Shown one piece after another: positions 1-8,303 of a stretch of DNA of 64,000 nt. The position numbers were made by a program, and so were the translations under genes. Origin of the DNA: Sva-07 sp964651825 (GTDB taxonomy: Bacteria > Actinomycetota > Acidimicrobiia > Acidimicrobiales > Ilumatobacteraceae); contig CAZYWK010000001.1 of assembly GCA_964651825.1 (NCBI GenBank), positions 90,669 to 154,668 of the forward strand, in the 5' to 3' direction. The notes under the pieces were generated by a model. That model was not told where the DNA came from and made no database searches. It worked only from the letters and a program-made list of their open reading frames with translations. Each line of letters begins with the position of its first letter. Position 1 is the first letter of the stretch.

Positions 1-257
1 TCGGCGGCGGCCAGGCCATAGGCGCTGCCGCCCGTCAGGCACACCGCATGGATCAGATCGACCAGGTTGTGCGGCGCGAGCGCATCGGTCTCGCGCGTCC
101 CGGGCCCGCCACCGCGGACGTCGACACCAGGGGTGGCGCCCTCCGCAACGAGAACGACGGTGGTCCCGGTCTGCCATCCCTTGCCCGTGCGATCGTGGTG
201 GCCGACGCAGACGCCCGGCACATCGGTGATCGACCCGAGCGGTGTCGCCGAACCCAT
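1..257 (-). CDS. P1 family (DmpA/S58-type) peptidase, N-terminal fragment
   Basis: This is the 5' part (85 codons) of a minus-strand gene that runs off the left edge of the window. The protein begins MGSATPLGSITDVPGVCVGH and continues with TGTTVVL, a GGGPGTRETDAL stretch and CLTGGSAYGLAAA. These are the characteristic N-terminal blocks of the P1 (DmpA/BapA, L-aminopeptidase/D-esterase) family. Members are autoprocessing Ntn-type hydrolases that release N-terminal residues from small peptides or amides. The catalytic serine region lies beyond the window, so activity cannot be judged. A TAGTCT box sits 7 nt before the ATG, which suggests a leaderless transcript diverging from the acyltransferase at 307. 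Confidence 0.85.
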   Translation of the reverse strand, partial: MGSATPLGSITDVPGVCVGHHDRTGKGWQTGTTVVLVAEGATPGVDVRGGGPGTRETDALAPHNLVDLIHAVCLTGGSAYGLAAA

Positions 258-264
258 TGCGGTG

Positions 265-270
265 AGACTA
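265..270 (-). promoter_or_regulatory. -10 box of P1 peptidase (leaderless)
   Basis: TAGTCT, read on the minus strand, ends 7 nt before the ATG at 257. That spacing would put the transcription start on or next to the start codon. No clear -35 box is visible. Confidence 0.5.
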
Positions 271-292
271 GGTGGGGCGATCCCGAAAGTTC

Positions 293-298
293 TACGGT
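293..298 (+). promoter_or_regulatory. -10 box of hexapeptide acyltransferase (near-leaderless)
   Basis: TACGGT lies 8 nt before the ATG at 307. Together with the minus-strand box at 265-270 it forms a compact divergent promoter region. Confidence 0.45.
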
Positions 299-306
299 GC
301 GCCGCA

Positions 307-951
307 ATGCTCGATCGTCCACGTGAGCCCGACACCGTCGTGCACCGGGCACGCACAGCACTGAAGCGGGCTGCAGCCGAGGTCGTGCAGACGACCTGGG
401 AGGCGGTGGTCGAGCTCGGCGCGATCGGGCCATCGTCGCGACGTGGCAAGCGCTTCGGGCACTTCGGTGACGACAGCGTGATCTGTTTCCCACCGAACGC
501 CCTGTTCAACGAGGAGTACATCTCGATCGGCTCCGGCACGATGTTCGGCCCGCAGATCACGTTGTCGGCCGGCATGGTGCCGGGCCAGGAGATGGTGTCG
601 AACCCGGTCATCACCGTCGGTGACCGATGTTTGTTCGGCAAGGGGTCCGGGATCGTCGGCCACCTCCAGATCGTGATCGGCGACGACGTGTGGACCGGTC
701 ACCACGTGTACATCACCGACCAGAACCACGGCTACGACGATCTCGACCTACCGATCTCCCGGCAGGTGATGCCGGAGCGACCGGTGTCGATCGGGAGCGG
801 ATCGTGGCTGGGCCACGGCACCGTCGTCCTGCCGGGGGCGACGATCGGCCGCCACGTCGTCGTCGGCGCCAACAGCGTCGTCACCGGCGACCTTCCCGAC
901 AACTGCGTCGCCGCCGGCGTCCCCGCGCGGGTGCTGAAGACGATGGAGTGA
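307..951 (+). CDS. Hexapeptide-repeat acyltransferase (LbH fold)
   Basis: A 214-residue protein with a left-handed beta-helix acyltransferase signature. Isoleucine/valine-rich hexapeptide turns run from about residue 70 to the end, and the C-terminus has the usual closing block: GSGSWLGHGTVVLPGATIG, VVGANSVVTGDLP and AAGVPARVLK. Proteins of this type (WcaF/NodL/maltose O-acetyltransferase group) transfer acetyl or other acyl groups to sugars or related acceptors at the trimer interface, and the His in the HHVYITDQNHGYD region fits the catalytic position. The acceptor cannot be read from the sequence. The ATG at 307 is preferred because of the promoter box just upstream; the frame is open further upstream but overlaps the divergent gene. 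It stands alone and converges with the next gene. Confidence 0.85.
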   Translation: MLDRPREPDTVVHRARTALKRAAAEVVQTTWEAVVELGAIGPSSRRGKRFGHFGDDSVICFPPNALFNEEYISIGSGTMFGPQITLSAGMVPGQEMVSNPVITVGDRCLFGKGSGIVGHLQIVIGDDVWTGHHVYITDQNHGYDDLDLPISRQVMPERPVSIGSGSWLGHGTVVLPGATIGRHVVVGANSVVTGDLPDNCVAAGVPARVLKTME

Positions 952-952
952 G

Positions 953-1531
953 TTACAGGACCGAGCCGCGGGGCGGGGCGCAGCTCGGCATCTTGTTGTC
1001 GCCGGCGAAGGTCTCGATGCGCTCGGTGATCGGCACCGACTCGACCGCGGTCTCGGTGAACGGCCCGTCGACACCACCGCGCAGTTGCTCGGCGTACCGG
1101 TAGCGGTCCTGGAGCAGCGTGCGGTAGTCGTCCTCCCACGCCGGCACGATCGCCTGGCCCTTGGCATCGGAAGGGGTCACCGCGACGACGTCGTCGAGCA
1201 TCTGTGACAACAGATCGGTCGACCGCACGACCAGTTCGGCACGCACCGCCAGGTCCGCGGAGGCCTGCGATTCGAGCGCTCGGAGCTGCCCGTCGACCGC
1301 GGCGCAGATCTCCTCGGCGCGCGCGGCCCACGCCCGATCCTCGATCTTGTTGACCGCCGTCTTGGAAGCGAAGAACAACGCCCAGATCCAGAACGTGGCG
1401 AAGGCCAGCATCAGCACCACGAACAGGCTGCGGCGGACGGTCCGCCCGACGGAACTGGGGTTGTCGACCGGCGGGCCCGACCTTGCCGGCTCGCCGAACG
1501 GAGCGGAGGACATCTCGGACGCGGGGGTCAC
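953..1531 (-). CDS. Single-pass membrane protein, uncharacterised
   Basis: A 192-residue protein starting from GTG. The first ~30 residues are polar and cytoplasmic-like, followed by one strong hydrophobic helix (about residues 33-55, SLFVVLMLAFATFWIWALFF) and a ~135-residue C-terminal part rich in Asp, Glu and Ala. The C-terminal part is predicted to be extracytoplasmic and partly alpha-helical. It contains two cysteines (EEICAAV and MPSCAPP) that could form a disulfide outside the cell. I do not recognise a family. A TAGCGT box 8 nt before the start suggests a leaderless transcript diverging from the ABC exporter. Its stop lies 1 nt from the stop of the convergent acyltransferase. Confidence 0.7.
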   Translation of the reverse strand: MTPASEMSSAPFGEPARSGPPVDNPSSVGRTVRRSLFVVLMLAFATFWIWALFFASKTAVNKIEDRAWAARAEEICAAVDGQLRALESQASADLAVRAELVVRSTDLLSQMLDDVVAVTPSDAKGQAIVPAWEDDYRTLLQDRYRYAEQLRGGVDGPFTETAVESVPITERIETFAGDNKMPSCAPPRGSVL

Positions 1532-1539
1532 AACCGACG

Positions 1540-1545
1540 ACGCTA
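1540..1545 (-). promoter_or_regulatory. -10 box of the 953-1531 gene
   Basis: TAGCGT on the minus strand ends 8 nt before the GTG at 1531, fitting the near-leaderless spacing seen at many starts in this window. Confidence 0.4.
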
Positions 1546-1562
1546 TGGGCCGGGACCGCTGG

Positions 1563-1568
1563 TAGAAA
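1563..1568 (+). promoter_or_regulatory. -10-like box of ABC exporter operon
   Basis: TAGAAA lies 7 nt before the ATG at 1576. The last base departs from the TANNNT pattern, so this is weaker than the other examples. Confidence 0.35.
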
Positions 1569-1575
1569 CGTCCGG

Positions 1576-3411
1576 ATGGACTCCGCCGATCCGATCGAAG
1601 GCGCCGACGCGCCCGCGCGCGGTCGTGCTCGGCGCAACGCGGCCTTCATCGCGTCACTGGTGCGGGTTCATCCGCGATCGTTCTTCATCGCCGTCGGTGG
1701 CGCTGCTGTCTTCGCGCTCTGCACGATCGCGTCGAGCTTCGCCGTCGGCTGGGTCATCGATCACGTGATCTTCCCCCGATTCGAGGAAGGAGAGGTTGCC
1801 ACCGCAACCGTGATCGCCGGTATGGGCATGGTGATCGCCATCGGGCTGGTCAGGGCGTTGGGCGTCGTGATCCGTCGTTCGTTCGCCGGCATCACGCAGT
1901 GGCGGATCTCCCAGACGTTCACCAACGACGTCGTCAGCCGGCTCGTGCGTCAGCCACTGAGCTGGCACGACCGCCGGCCCGACGGCGACCTCGTCCAGCG
2001 AGCCGGTGTCGACGCCGAGGGCTCGGTCGCCGTGATGGCGCCGATCCCGTTCGCCACCTCGACCGTGCTGATGATCGTGGTGTCGACGATCTGGCTGTTC
2101 TCGATCGACGTCGCGCTCGGCGTCGTCGCGATGGTGTTGTTCCCGACGCTGATCGTGACCAACGTGATCTACGAACGGGCGGTGTCGGCGCACTTCACAC
2201 GGGCGCAGGATCAGCTCGGCGAGTTCTCCGCCGGCGTGCACGAGAGCTTCGAAGGTGTGCAGCTCGTCAAGTCGTACGGAGCCGAGGACCGCGAGACCGA
2301 ACGGCTCGCCGGGCTCGCCGAGCAGGTACGGGCGTCACGGCTGAAGGCGATCCGGATCCGCAGCTGGTTCGAGGCGCTGCTCGACGTGATCCCGTCGCTC
2401 GCCAACATCCTGCTCGTGGTGATCGGCGCCGCGCGGATCCGCACCGGCGACGTGTCGGTGGGCGAGTTCTCCGGCGCGATCTTCCTCTTCACGTTGCTCG
2501 TGTTGCCCCTGCGCCTGATCGGCTATGCGCTGTCGGAGCTGCCGCGTTCGATCGCGGCGTGGAAACGGGTCCGCACCGTGGCCGAAGAGCCGCTCGAACC
2601 GAACCCGGCCGCGGCGATCGGCGTCGCCCCCGACGGGGTGGGCATCGCGCTCCACGACGTGTCGTACGTCCACGTCGGCGAGGAGCATCCGGCGCTGCAT
2701 TCGATCGAGATGTCGGTGCCTGCCGGCTCGGTCGCCGCGCTGGTCGGCCCGACCGGCTCGGGGAAGTCGACGCTCGCTCTGGTGGTCGCCGGTCTGCTCG
2801 CCCCGAGCACCGGTACGGTCGCACTGGCGCCCGGTACCCGGTCGGTCGTGTTCCAGGAGGCCTTCCTGCTCGGTGGCAGCGTCGGCGACAACGTGCGGAT
2901 GGGCAGCACGTACAGCGACGGCGAGGTGTGGGCCGCGCTCGGCATGGCGGCGGCCGCCGACTTCGTCCGCGGGCTGCCGCACGGTCTCGACACGATCGTC
3001 GGCGAGCGAGGAGTCAGCCTGAGCGGCGGCCAACGTCAGCGGGTGGCGCTCGCCCGTGCGTTGGTGCGCAACCCCAGCCTCCTCGTGCTCGACGACACCA
3101 CCTCCGCCCTCGATCCGGCCACCGAGGCGACCGTGCTCGGCAACCTCCGTGCCGGTCTGGCCGAAACATCGGTGCTGCTCATCGCCTCGCGCCCGTCGAC
3201 GATCGCGCTGGCCGACGACGTGATCTTCGTCGCCGGTGGCCGGGTCGCCGCGCACGGTACCCATACCGAGCTGATGACGACCGTGGCTGCCTATCGCCAA
3301 CTGGTGGAAGCGTTCGAATCCGATCGGGCCGAGGGCGCAGCCGGTGGGATGGGACCGGACGGCGGCGCAGCACTCACACCGTCGATCGGCCACCACGAGG
3401 CGGTGTCGTGA
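1576..3411 (+). CDS. ABC exporter half-transporter, degenerate-site subunit
   Basis: A 611-residue half-transporter: a six-helix ABC transmembrane domain (about residues 25-330) and a nucleotide-binding domain (about 360-590). Walker A is GPTGSGKST and the signature is LSGGQRQRVALARA. Two catalytic positions are altered. The residue after the Walker B Asp is Asp instead of Glu (LLVLDDTTSALD), and the switch-loop His is Ser (IASRPSTIA where IAHRLST is usual). This fits the degenerate half of a heterodimeric exporter of the TM287/288 or BmrCD type. The stop overlaps the start of the partner gene (GTGA), so the two are translationally coupled. The substrate (drug, lipid or peptide) is unknown. 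ATG 1576 was chosen over an upstream in-frame start because of the promoter box and because the upstream part overlaps the divergent gene. Confidence 0.9.
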   Translation: MDSADPIEGADAPARGRARRNAAFIASLVRVHPRSFFIAVGGAAVFALCTIASSFAVGWVIDHVIFPRFEEGEVATATVIAGMGMVIAIGLVRALGVVIRRSFAGITQWRISQTFTNDVVSRLVRQPLSWHDRRPDGDLVQRAGVDAEGSVAVMAPIPFATSTVLMIVVSTIWLFSIDVALGVVAMVLFPTLIVTNVIYERAVSAHFTRAQDQLGEFSAGVHESFEGVQLVKSYGAEDRETERLAGLAEQVRASRLKAIRIRSWFEALLDVIPSLANILLVVIGAARIRTGDVSVGEFSGAIFLFTLLVLPLRLIGYALSELPRSIAAWKRVRTVAEEPLEPNPAAAIGVAPDGVGIALHDVSYVHVGEEHPALHSIEMSVPAGSVAALVGPTGSGKSTLALVVAGLLAPSTGTVALAPGTRSVVFQEAFLLGGSVGDNVRMGSTYSDGEVWAALGMAAAADFVRGLPHGLDTIVGERGVSLSGGQRQRVALARALVRNPSLLVLDDTTSALDPATEATVLGNLRAGLAETSVLLIASRPSTIALADDVIFVAGGRVAAHGTHTELMTTVAAYRQLVEAFESDRAEGAAGGMGPDGGAALTPSIGHHEAVS

Positions 3412-5240
3412 GCAGCACGATCGACCCGACGATGATCGCCCGCGCCGGCACGATCGCGGCGCCGAGCCAGGACTCGGCCGCCCGCATCATCGGTCGCGGC
3501 CTGGAGACGGCGCCGATCCTGCGCGAAGGCCTCGGGGTGACCTGGATGTTCGCGGCCGTCGGAGCGGCGGGCCGGGTGGTCGTTCCGATCCTGATCCAGC
3601 AGGCCATCGACCGCGGGATCGACGAGACGACCGGCGCGGTGCGTTTCGACGTGATCGTGCAGATGGCGCTGATCGGTGCCGTCGCGGTGATCGTGTCAGG
3701 GTTCGCGCTCCGCCAGGCGTCGGTGCGGCTCGGTGAGCGGAGCGAACGGGCGCTCTACGACCTCCGGGAGCGGCTGATCAGCCACATCCACCAGCTGAGC
3801 CTCGCCACCCACAACGACGAGCGCCGTGGTGGGCTGGTCTCGCGGGTCACCAGCGACATCGAGTCGCTCGCCCAGTTCTTCCAATGGGGTGGCCTCGCCT
3901 GGCTGCTCGACGGCACGCTGATGCTGATCGTCTCCGCGGTGATGCTGGCCTACAACTGGCAGCTGGCGCTGATCGCGTTCGCCGTGTCGATGCCTCTGGC
4001 GTTCGTGCTGCGCGCCGTGCAGTCGCGGCTGGTCAAGGCTTACGACACGTCCCGTCACGCCAATGGCGACATGTTGGGCGCCATCGCCGAGGTCGTCTCG
4101 GGGGCGCCGACCATCCTCGCCTACGACGCCGGCGAGGTGCTCGAGGCGCGCGTGCAGGATGCGGTCGAGCACAAGGCGAAGGCCCAGATCAGGGCGTCGC
4201 TGATCGGTGCCTTCCTGTTCCCCTCCGGCGAGATCTTCTCCGCGTTCACGATCGCCGCCATCGTCGGAGTCGGCGTCTGGATGGGGCCGTCGGAGACCCT
4301 CACCGCCGGTGCGCTGGTCGGCTTCATCTTCCTCACCTACCGGTTCCTGGAACCGATCGCCGAGTTCACCGAGGTGATCGACCAGACCCAGAACGCCGTG
4401 GCCGGTCTGCGGCGCGTGCTGTCGGTGCTCGACCTCCCGGTGGGGCCGCCGCCGCCCGCCGACCCGATCGCCCTCCCGGTCGGCAAGCTCCGCATCGACG
4501 TGCGCGAGGTGACGTTCTCCTACCCGAGCCGTGACCGTGAGGGCGACGACTCCGCGGTGCTCACAGATCTCACCGTGACGATCCCGGCTGGGCAGCAAGT
4601 GGCTCTCGTCGGCTCGACCGGATCCGGCAAGACCACGCTCGGCAGGCTGATCGCCCGCTTTGCCGACCCGACGATCGGCACGATCGAGCTCGGTGGCGTT
4701 CCGCTCAAGCGCGTCGACCGCGCCGAGCTGCGTCGCCGGCTGGTGGTCGTGTCGCAGGAGCCGTTCCTGTTCGACGACTCGATCGGTGCGAACGTCGCGT
4801 TCGCCGTCCAACACTCCACGCTTGCCGACGTCGAGCGGGTCGTCGACGAGCTCGGCGTTCGCGACTGGATCGACGCGCTGCCCGAGGGGTTGTCGACCAA
4901 GGTCGGCGAGCGTGGCGACCAGCTCTCGGCGGGGGAGCGGCAACTCGTCGCGTTGTTGCGCGCCGGCCTCGCCGGGCCGGACGTGCTGATCCTCGACGAG
5001 GCGACGTCGTCGGTCGACGCGCTGACCGAGGTGCGCGTGGCTCGTGCCCTCGAACGGCTGGCCGCGTCGCGGACCACCATCGCCATCGCCCACCGCCTCT
5101 CGACCGCGGCACGGGCCGACCGGGTGTTGGTGCTCGAACACGGCCGCCTCGTGGAGGACGGAGCGCACGACGAGCTGATCGCCCACGACGGCCCCTACCG
5201 GCGGCTGTACGACGCCTGGGTCTCAGCGACAAGCGTGTAG
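3408..5240 (+). CDS. ABC exporter half-transporter, catalytically intact subunit
   Basis: A 610-residue partner of the preceding gene, with a type IV ABC transmembrane domain (about residues 35-330) and a nucleotide-binding domain (about 355-595). Walker A is GSTGSGKTT, Walker B with the catalytic Glu is VLILDEATSSVD, and the switch His is present in IAIAHRLST. Its signature is LSAGERQ rather than LSGGQ. In a heterodimer that altered signature faces the Walker motifs of the upstream subunit, the same site that has lost its Glu and His there. One ATP site is therefore predicted to hydrolyse and the other mainly to bind. The GTG start overlaps the upstream stop by 3 nt. Confidence 0.9.
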   Translation: MSSTIDPTMIARAGTIAAPSQDSAARIIGRGLETAPILREGLGVTWMFAAVGAAGRVVVPILIQQAIDRGIDETTGAVRFDVIVQMALIGAVAVIVSGFALRQASVRLGERSERALYDLRERLISHIHQLSLATHNDERRGGLVSRVTSDIESLAQFFQWGGLAWLLDGTLMLIVSAVMLAYNWQLALIAFAVSMPLAFVLRAVQSRLVKAYDTSRHANGDMLGAIAEVVSGAPTILAYDAGEVLEARVQDAVEHKAKAQIRASLIGAFLFPSGEIFSAFTIAAIVGVGVWMGPSETLTAGALVGFIFLTYRFLEPIAEFTEVIDQTQNAVAGLRRVLSVLDLPVGPPPPADPIALPVGKLRIDVREVTFSYPSRDREGDDSAVLTDLTVTIPAGQQVALVGSTGSGKTTLGRLIARFADPTIGTIELGGVPLKRVDRAELRRRLVVVSQEPFLFDDSIGANVAFAVQHSTLADVERVVDELGVRDWIDALPEGLSTKVGERGDQLSAGERQLVALLRAGLAGPDVLILDEATSSVDALTEVRVARALERLAASRTTIAIAHRLSTAARADRVLVLEHGRLVEDGAHDELIAHDGPYRRLYDAWVSATSV

Positions 5241-5277
5241 AACGCGAGAAGACCCGACCTGAGCCCCCACGCGCTCT

Positions 5278-5318
5278 GTGTCAGCCAACAGTGTGGGTTC
5301 CGTGCTGTTGGCTGACAC
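5278..5318. terminator. Perfect 14-bp inverted repeat between convergent genes
   Basis: Arms GTGTCAGCCAACAG (5278-5291) and its exact reverse complement (5305-5318) flank a 13-nt loop. It lies between the ends of the ABC exporter (5240, plus) and the DUF2510 protein (5368, minus), so it could end transcription from both sides. There is no T-tract, so intrinsic termination in the classical sense is uncertain; it could act as a 3' stabiliser or be a remnant of a mobile element. Confidence 0.5.
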
Positions 5319-5367
5319 GCAAGCCGTGCGGCGATGGCTGTCGTGTCTCGAGGGCCGAGCCGATCGC

Positions 5368-6117
5368 TCAATCGAGTTCGAGTTCGATGTCGAGGCCGAA
5401 GGGGAGTGGGCCGGTCACGTCGACGATGTCGCACTCGACGTCGTCGAGCACGACGCGGCGGAACAGCTCGAACTCCGCGGTTTCGCCAGGGGCCAGGTCG
5501 TCGACGGTCGCCCGTCCACGACGGTGCTCGTTGTCGGTGCCGGGCCGGATGAAGGCGACGACGATGCCGAAGTCCGCATCGACGTCGGACAGGTTGGTGA
5601 TCTCGCCGCGGACCGTCGCCACCGAACCGCTGACCTCGCAGGAGGTGATGCGCGCCTCGTGGTCGGCCGGATTGACATAGTCGTCGACCGCCCGGAGCAC
5701 GACCACGGAGAAGATCACACCGAGCACGCACAGCGCGGCTCCGGCGAACCCGGTGACCAGACCGGCGATCGCGAAGCCGCGCGCCCGGTCACCGGACCGC
5801 GAACGCGCGAGGCCGATCGCTCCGAACACGACGGCCAGCACTGCGCAGATCGCTCCGAACAGCACGACGAACGGCATCCAGGCGATGCTCACCGCGACGA
5901 TCCCGAGGATCATCGAGGCGAGCGCCAGCCCCGACCGGGCACCCCGGGTGGATCCGCCCGTCCCGCCGCCCGGGGTCGGTTCGATGCCGTGGGGATCGAC
6001 GTAGCGGACCCCGTTGACCGACACGTCGGCGGTCCACACCGTGCCGTTGTGGAACCGGAACTCGTAGCGCAGCATCGGATCGGGGTACCAACCTGGTTGA
6101 TACGCCGGAGCTGACAT
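5368..6117 (-). CDS. DUF2510/DUF4190-like membrane protein with extracytoplasmic domain
   Basis: A 249-residue protein. The N-terminus has the DUF2510 signature (PGWYPDP, then a Trp-Thr pair about 20 residues later), a short domain found at the start of many actinobacterial membrane proteins. Two or three hydrophobic segments follow at about residues 65-145, with a glycine/alanine-rich pattern like DUF4190. The last ~100 residues form a beta-rich domain (ITSCEVSGSVATVRGEITN and so on) resembling FxLYD-type domains that sit outside the membrane. A role at the cell envelope is likely but the function is unknown. The ATG at 6117 is preferred; the frame stays open far upstream, but that part lies opposite the phosphatase gene. 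Confidence 0.75.
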   Translation of the reverse strand: MSAPAYQPGWYPDPMLRYEFRFHNGTVWTADVSVNGVRYVDPHGIEPTPGGGTGGSTRGARSGLALASMILGIVAVSIAWMPFVVLFGAICAVLAVVFGAIGLARSRSGDRARGFAIAGLVTGFAGAALCVLGVIFSVVVLRAVDDYVNPADHEARITSCEVSGSVATVRGEITNLSDVDADFGIVVAFIRPGTDNEHRRGRATVDDLAPGETAEFELFRRVVLDDVECDIVDVTGPLPFGLDIELELD

Positions 6118-6167
6118 GCCTGGGCAAGCTATCCGCAACCGAACGTGCCGACGCGGGTGCGACTGCT

Positions 6168-6173
6168 TACGAT
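6168..6173 (+). promoter_or_regulatory. -10 box of phosphatase 6181 (leaderless)
   Basis: TACGAT ends 7 nt before the ATG at 6181, supporting that start rather than the in-frame ATG at 6145. Confidence 0.5.
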
Positions 6174-6180
6174 CGGTGCC

Positions 6181-6858
6181 ATGGAGATCGTCCTGGTGCG
6201 CCACGGCGAGCCCGAATGGGTTCGCGAGGGCGTGAACATCGTCAACCCGCCGCTCACCGAGCGCGGGCGGGCGCAGGCCGAGCGGCTGGCGCAGGTGCTC
6301 GCCAAGGAATCGTTCGACGAGGTACTGGTGTCGCCGCTCGTCCGGGCCCGCCAGACGGCCGCTCCGATCCTGGAAGCGCTCGGACGCGAGGAGCAGATCG
6401 ACGACTGGCTGGAGGAGATCCGCGACCCGATGTGGCACGGCACTCCGGCGGAGAAGGCGGCCGAGGCCTACGCCGAGCTGCGCGGCCGACCCGCCGAGCA
6501 GCGCTGGACCGGCCTCGAGGGCGGCGAGTCGGTGCGCGAGTTCGTCACCCGCATCCGCACGGGCGCGGGCAGCTTCCTCGAGCGGCGTGGTGTCATCCGC
6601 AGCGAGGTCGACCTGCCGATCTGGCAGATCACCGAGCCGGGGGCCCGGATCCTGCTCGTGGCCCACGCCGGAACGAACTCGGTCACCATCGGGCACCTGC
6701 TCGGCTTGCAGGCGACGCCGTGGGAATGGGACCGCTTCGTGCTCGGCCACACCTCGATCAGCCGGATCGAGGCGATGCCACTCCACGACGGTTTCACGTT
6801 CTGCCTCACCAGGCTGAGCGAGGTCGAACACCTCGCCCCCGACGAACGGACCCGCTGA
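6181..6858 (+). CDS. Histidine phosphatase family protein (phosphoglycerate mutase-like)
   Basis: A 225-residue protein with the branch-1 histidine phosphatase fold. The catalytic RHG motif is at residues 7-9 (LVRHGEPEW), the conserved Arg lies in SPLVRARQTA, and the second His is in LLVAHAGTN. The nucleophilic His would be phosphorylated transiently while a phosphate is removed from a small molecule or protein. The substrate is not evident: motifs specific to cofactor-dependent phosphoglycerate mutase are lacking, so a general phosphatase is more likely. It is followed 38 nt later by a methyltransferase that has its own promoter box. A second member of this family is at 28778-29407. Confidence 0.85.
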   Translation: MEIVLVRHGEPEWVREGVNIVNPPLTERGRAQAERLAQVLAKESFDEVLVSPLVRARQTAAPILEALGREEQIDDWLEEIRDPMWHGTPAEKAAEAYAELRGRPAEQRWTGLEGGESVREFVTRIRTGAGSFLERRGVIRSEVDLPIWQITEPGARILLVAHAGTNSVTIGHLLGLQATPWEWDRFVLGHTSISRIEAMPLHDGFTFCLTRLSEVEHLAPDERTR

Positions 6859-6883
6859 CCGCAGACACCTCGCCGGTCCGGTC

Positions 6884-6889
6884 TACGGT
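6884..6889 (+). promoter_or_regulatory. -10 box of methyltransferase 6897 (leaderless)
   Basis: TACGGT ends 7 nt before the ATG at 6897, in the recurrent leaderless arrangement. Confidence 0.5.
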
Positions 6890-6896
6890 CCTACCG

Positions 6897-8006
6897 ATGG
6901 ACACTCCGTCGTCGACCGTTCCCGATCCGGACCTGCTCAAGCTCTACTCGTTCAACGTGTTCACGCAGCTGAGTGGAGCGGTGACCGCCGGCATGATCCA
7001 CCTCGGCGACAAGCTTGGCCTGTTCAGCGCGCTCGCCGCCGCGGACGCGTCGCTGACCGCCGACGAGCTCGCCGCCCGCTGTGGACTCGATGGTCGCTGG
7101 GTGCGGGAGTGGGCCTACAACCAGGCCGCGGCGAAGCTGATCGACGCTGATGCCGTCGACGGCGCACCGGCGGGACAGGAGCGGTTCTCGCTCACCCCCG
7201 AGGCGCGAGCGGTGCTCGCCTCGCCGGACCACGAGGCGTACGGAATGGGCATGTTTCATCGGTTCCCGCAGACGATGGCCGCACTGGAAGCGATGCCGGA
7301 GAGCTTCCGCACCGGGCTGGGCCACGACTACGACAGCCATGGCCCGGAGGGTGCGGTGGGCATCGAGCGCAGCTTCGAGCCGTGGAACCGGGCGCACCTG
7401 ATCCCCGACGTGCTGCCCGCACTCGACGGGGTCGTCGAGGCCCTCGGCGTCGGGATCCAGGTCGCCGACATCGGTTGCGGCGCCGGGGGAGCGGCGATGA
7501 TGCTCGCCGCGGCGTTCCCACACAGCCAGATCGTCGGCTACGACATCTCTCGGTTCGCCCTCGACCGCGCCGAGGAACGTCGTGGGGAGGCCGGTCTCGG
7601 CAACGTGCGCTTCGTCGACCCCCGCCACGAGCCGATCCCCCACGACGGGCGGTTCGGGCTGGTGACGACGTTCGACTGCATCCACGACATGACCGATCCG
7701 CAGGGCATGATGCGCACGATCCGGGCTGGCCTCGGCGACGACGGAACGTGGCTGCTCGTCGACATCAAGGCCCGCGACTCCTACGCGGAGAACGTGGCCA
7801 AGAACCCCATGGCGCCGCTGATGTACGGCATCAGCGTGCTGTCGTGCATGTCATCCGCGCTGTCGAGCACCGACGGGGCCGGGCTCGGCACGCTCGGCCT
7901 GCCGGCGAGCCGAGCCCGTGAGATGGCGGAGGCCGCAGGGTTCACACGGTTCCGTCAACTCGACGTCGACCACTCGATCAACGCGTTCTACGAGATCAGG
8001 CCCTGA
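6897..8006 (+). CDS. Class I SAM-dependent methyltransferase with winged-helix N-terminus
   Basis: A 369-residue protein. Residues ~30-100 look like the winged-helix dimerisation domain of O-methyltransferase-type enzymes (LGLFSALA, LTADELAARCGLDGRWVREW). The C-terminal Rossmann domain has motif I as VADIGCGAGG near residue 190, followed by VGYDIS (acidic residue for the SAM ribose) and a DCIHDM motif where a catalytic His-Asp might lie. It would transfer a methyl group from S-adenosylmethionine to a small molecule. Similar proteins are common in actinobacteria and usually have no assigned substrate. It converges with the EthD protein. Confidence 0.85.
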   Translation: MDTPSSTVPDPDLLKLYSFNVFTQLSGAVTAGMIHLGDKLGLFSALAAADASLTADELAARCGLDGRWVREWAYNQAAAKLIDADAVDGAPAGQERFSLTPEARAVLASPDHEAYGMGMFHRFPQTMAALEAMPESFRTGLGHDYDSHGPEGAVGIERSFEPWNRAHLIPDVLPALDGVVEALGVGIQVADIGCGAGGAAMMLAAAFPHSQIVGYDISRFALDRAEERRGEAGLGNVRFVDPRHEPIPHDGRFGLVTTFDCIHDMTDPQGMMRTIRAGLGDDGTWLLVDIKARDSYAENVAKNPMAPLMYGISVLSCMSSALSSTDGAGLGTLGLPASRAREMAEAAGFTRFRQLDVDHSINAFYEIRP

Positions 8007-8015
8007 CGGCCCCGA

Positions 8016-8303
8016 TCACCGCTCGACGACGGTCGAGGTCTGGAAGATCGACTCGGCGTTGGTGAAGTTGGGGACGTCGGCGGCGGCTTCGGCTGCGCCA
8101 CCCATCGCGCCGCCGAGTGCTTCCATCGACTCGAAGAAGAGGTGGCAGGCGGCGAGATGAGGCCCGTCGAGGCCCTGGTCGATCTCGATCTTCACGAGGC
8201 CCGGCATGACCCGTTCGACGATCTCCATGTGCTTGGTCCGGTAGTACTCCATGTCGAACGTCTTGCCGTCGCCGGCGAGGTAGATGACGCTGAGTCGGAT
8301 CAT
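8016..8303 (-). CDS. EthD-domain small protein
   Basis: A 95-residue protein matching the EthD family of dimeric alpha-beta barrel proteins: IRLSVIYLAGDGKTFDMEYY, then TKHMEIV with the family His, then an EIDQGLDG region. Family members assist or carry out reactions on hydrophobic or polyketide-like substrates; the first one was found beside an ether-degrading P450 system. Here it is divergent to an SDR oxidoreductase with a near-mirror-image leader, so the two may belong to one catabolic or modification pathway. A good ribosome-binding site (AAGGAGA) lies 6 nt before the ATG. Confidence 0.8.
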   Translation of the reverse strand: MIRLSVIYLAGDGKTFDMEYYRTKHMEIVERVMPGLVKIEIDQGLDGPHLAACHLFFESMEALGGAMGGAAEAAADVPNFTNAESIFQTSTVVER

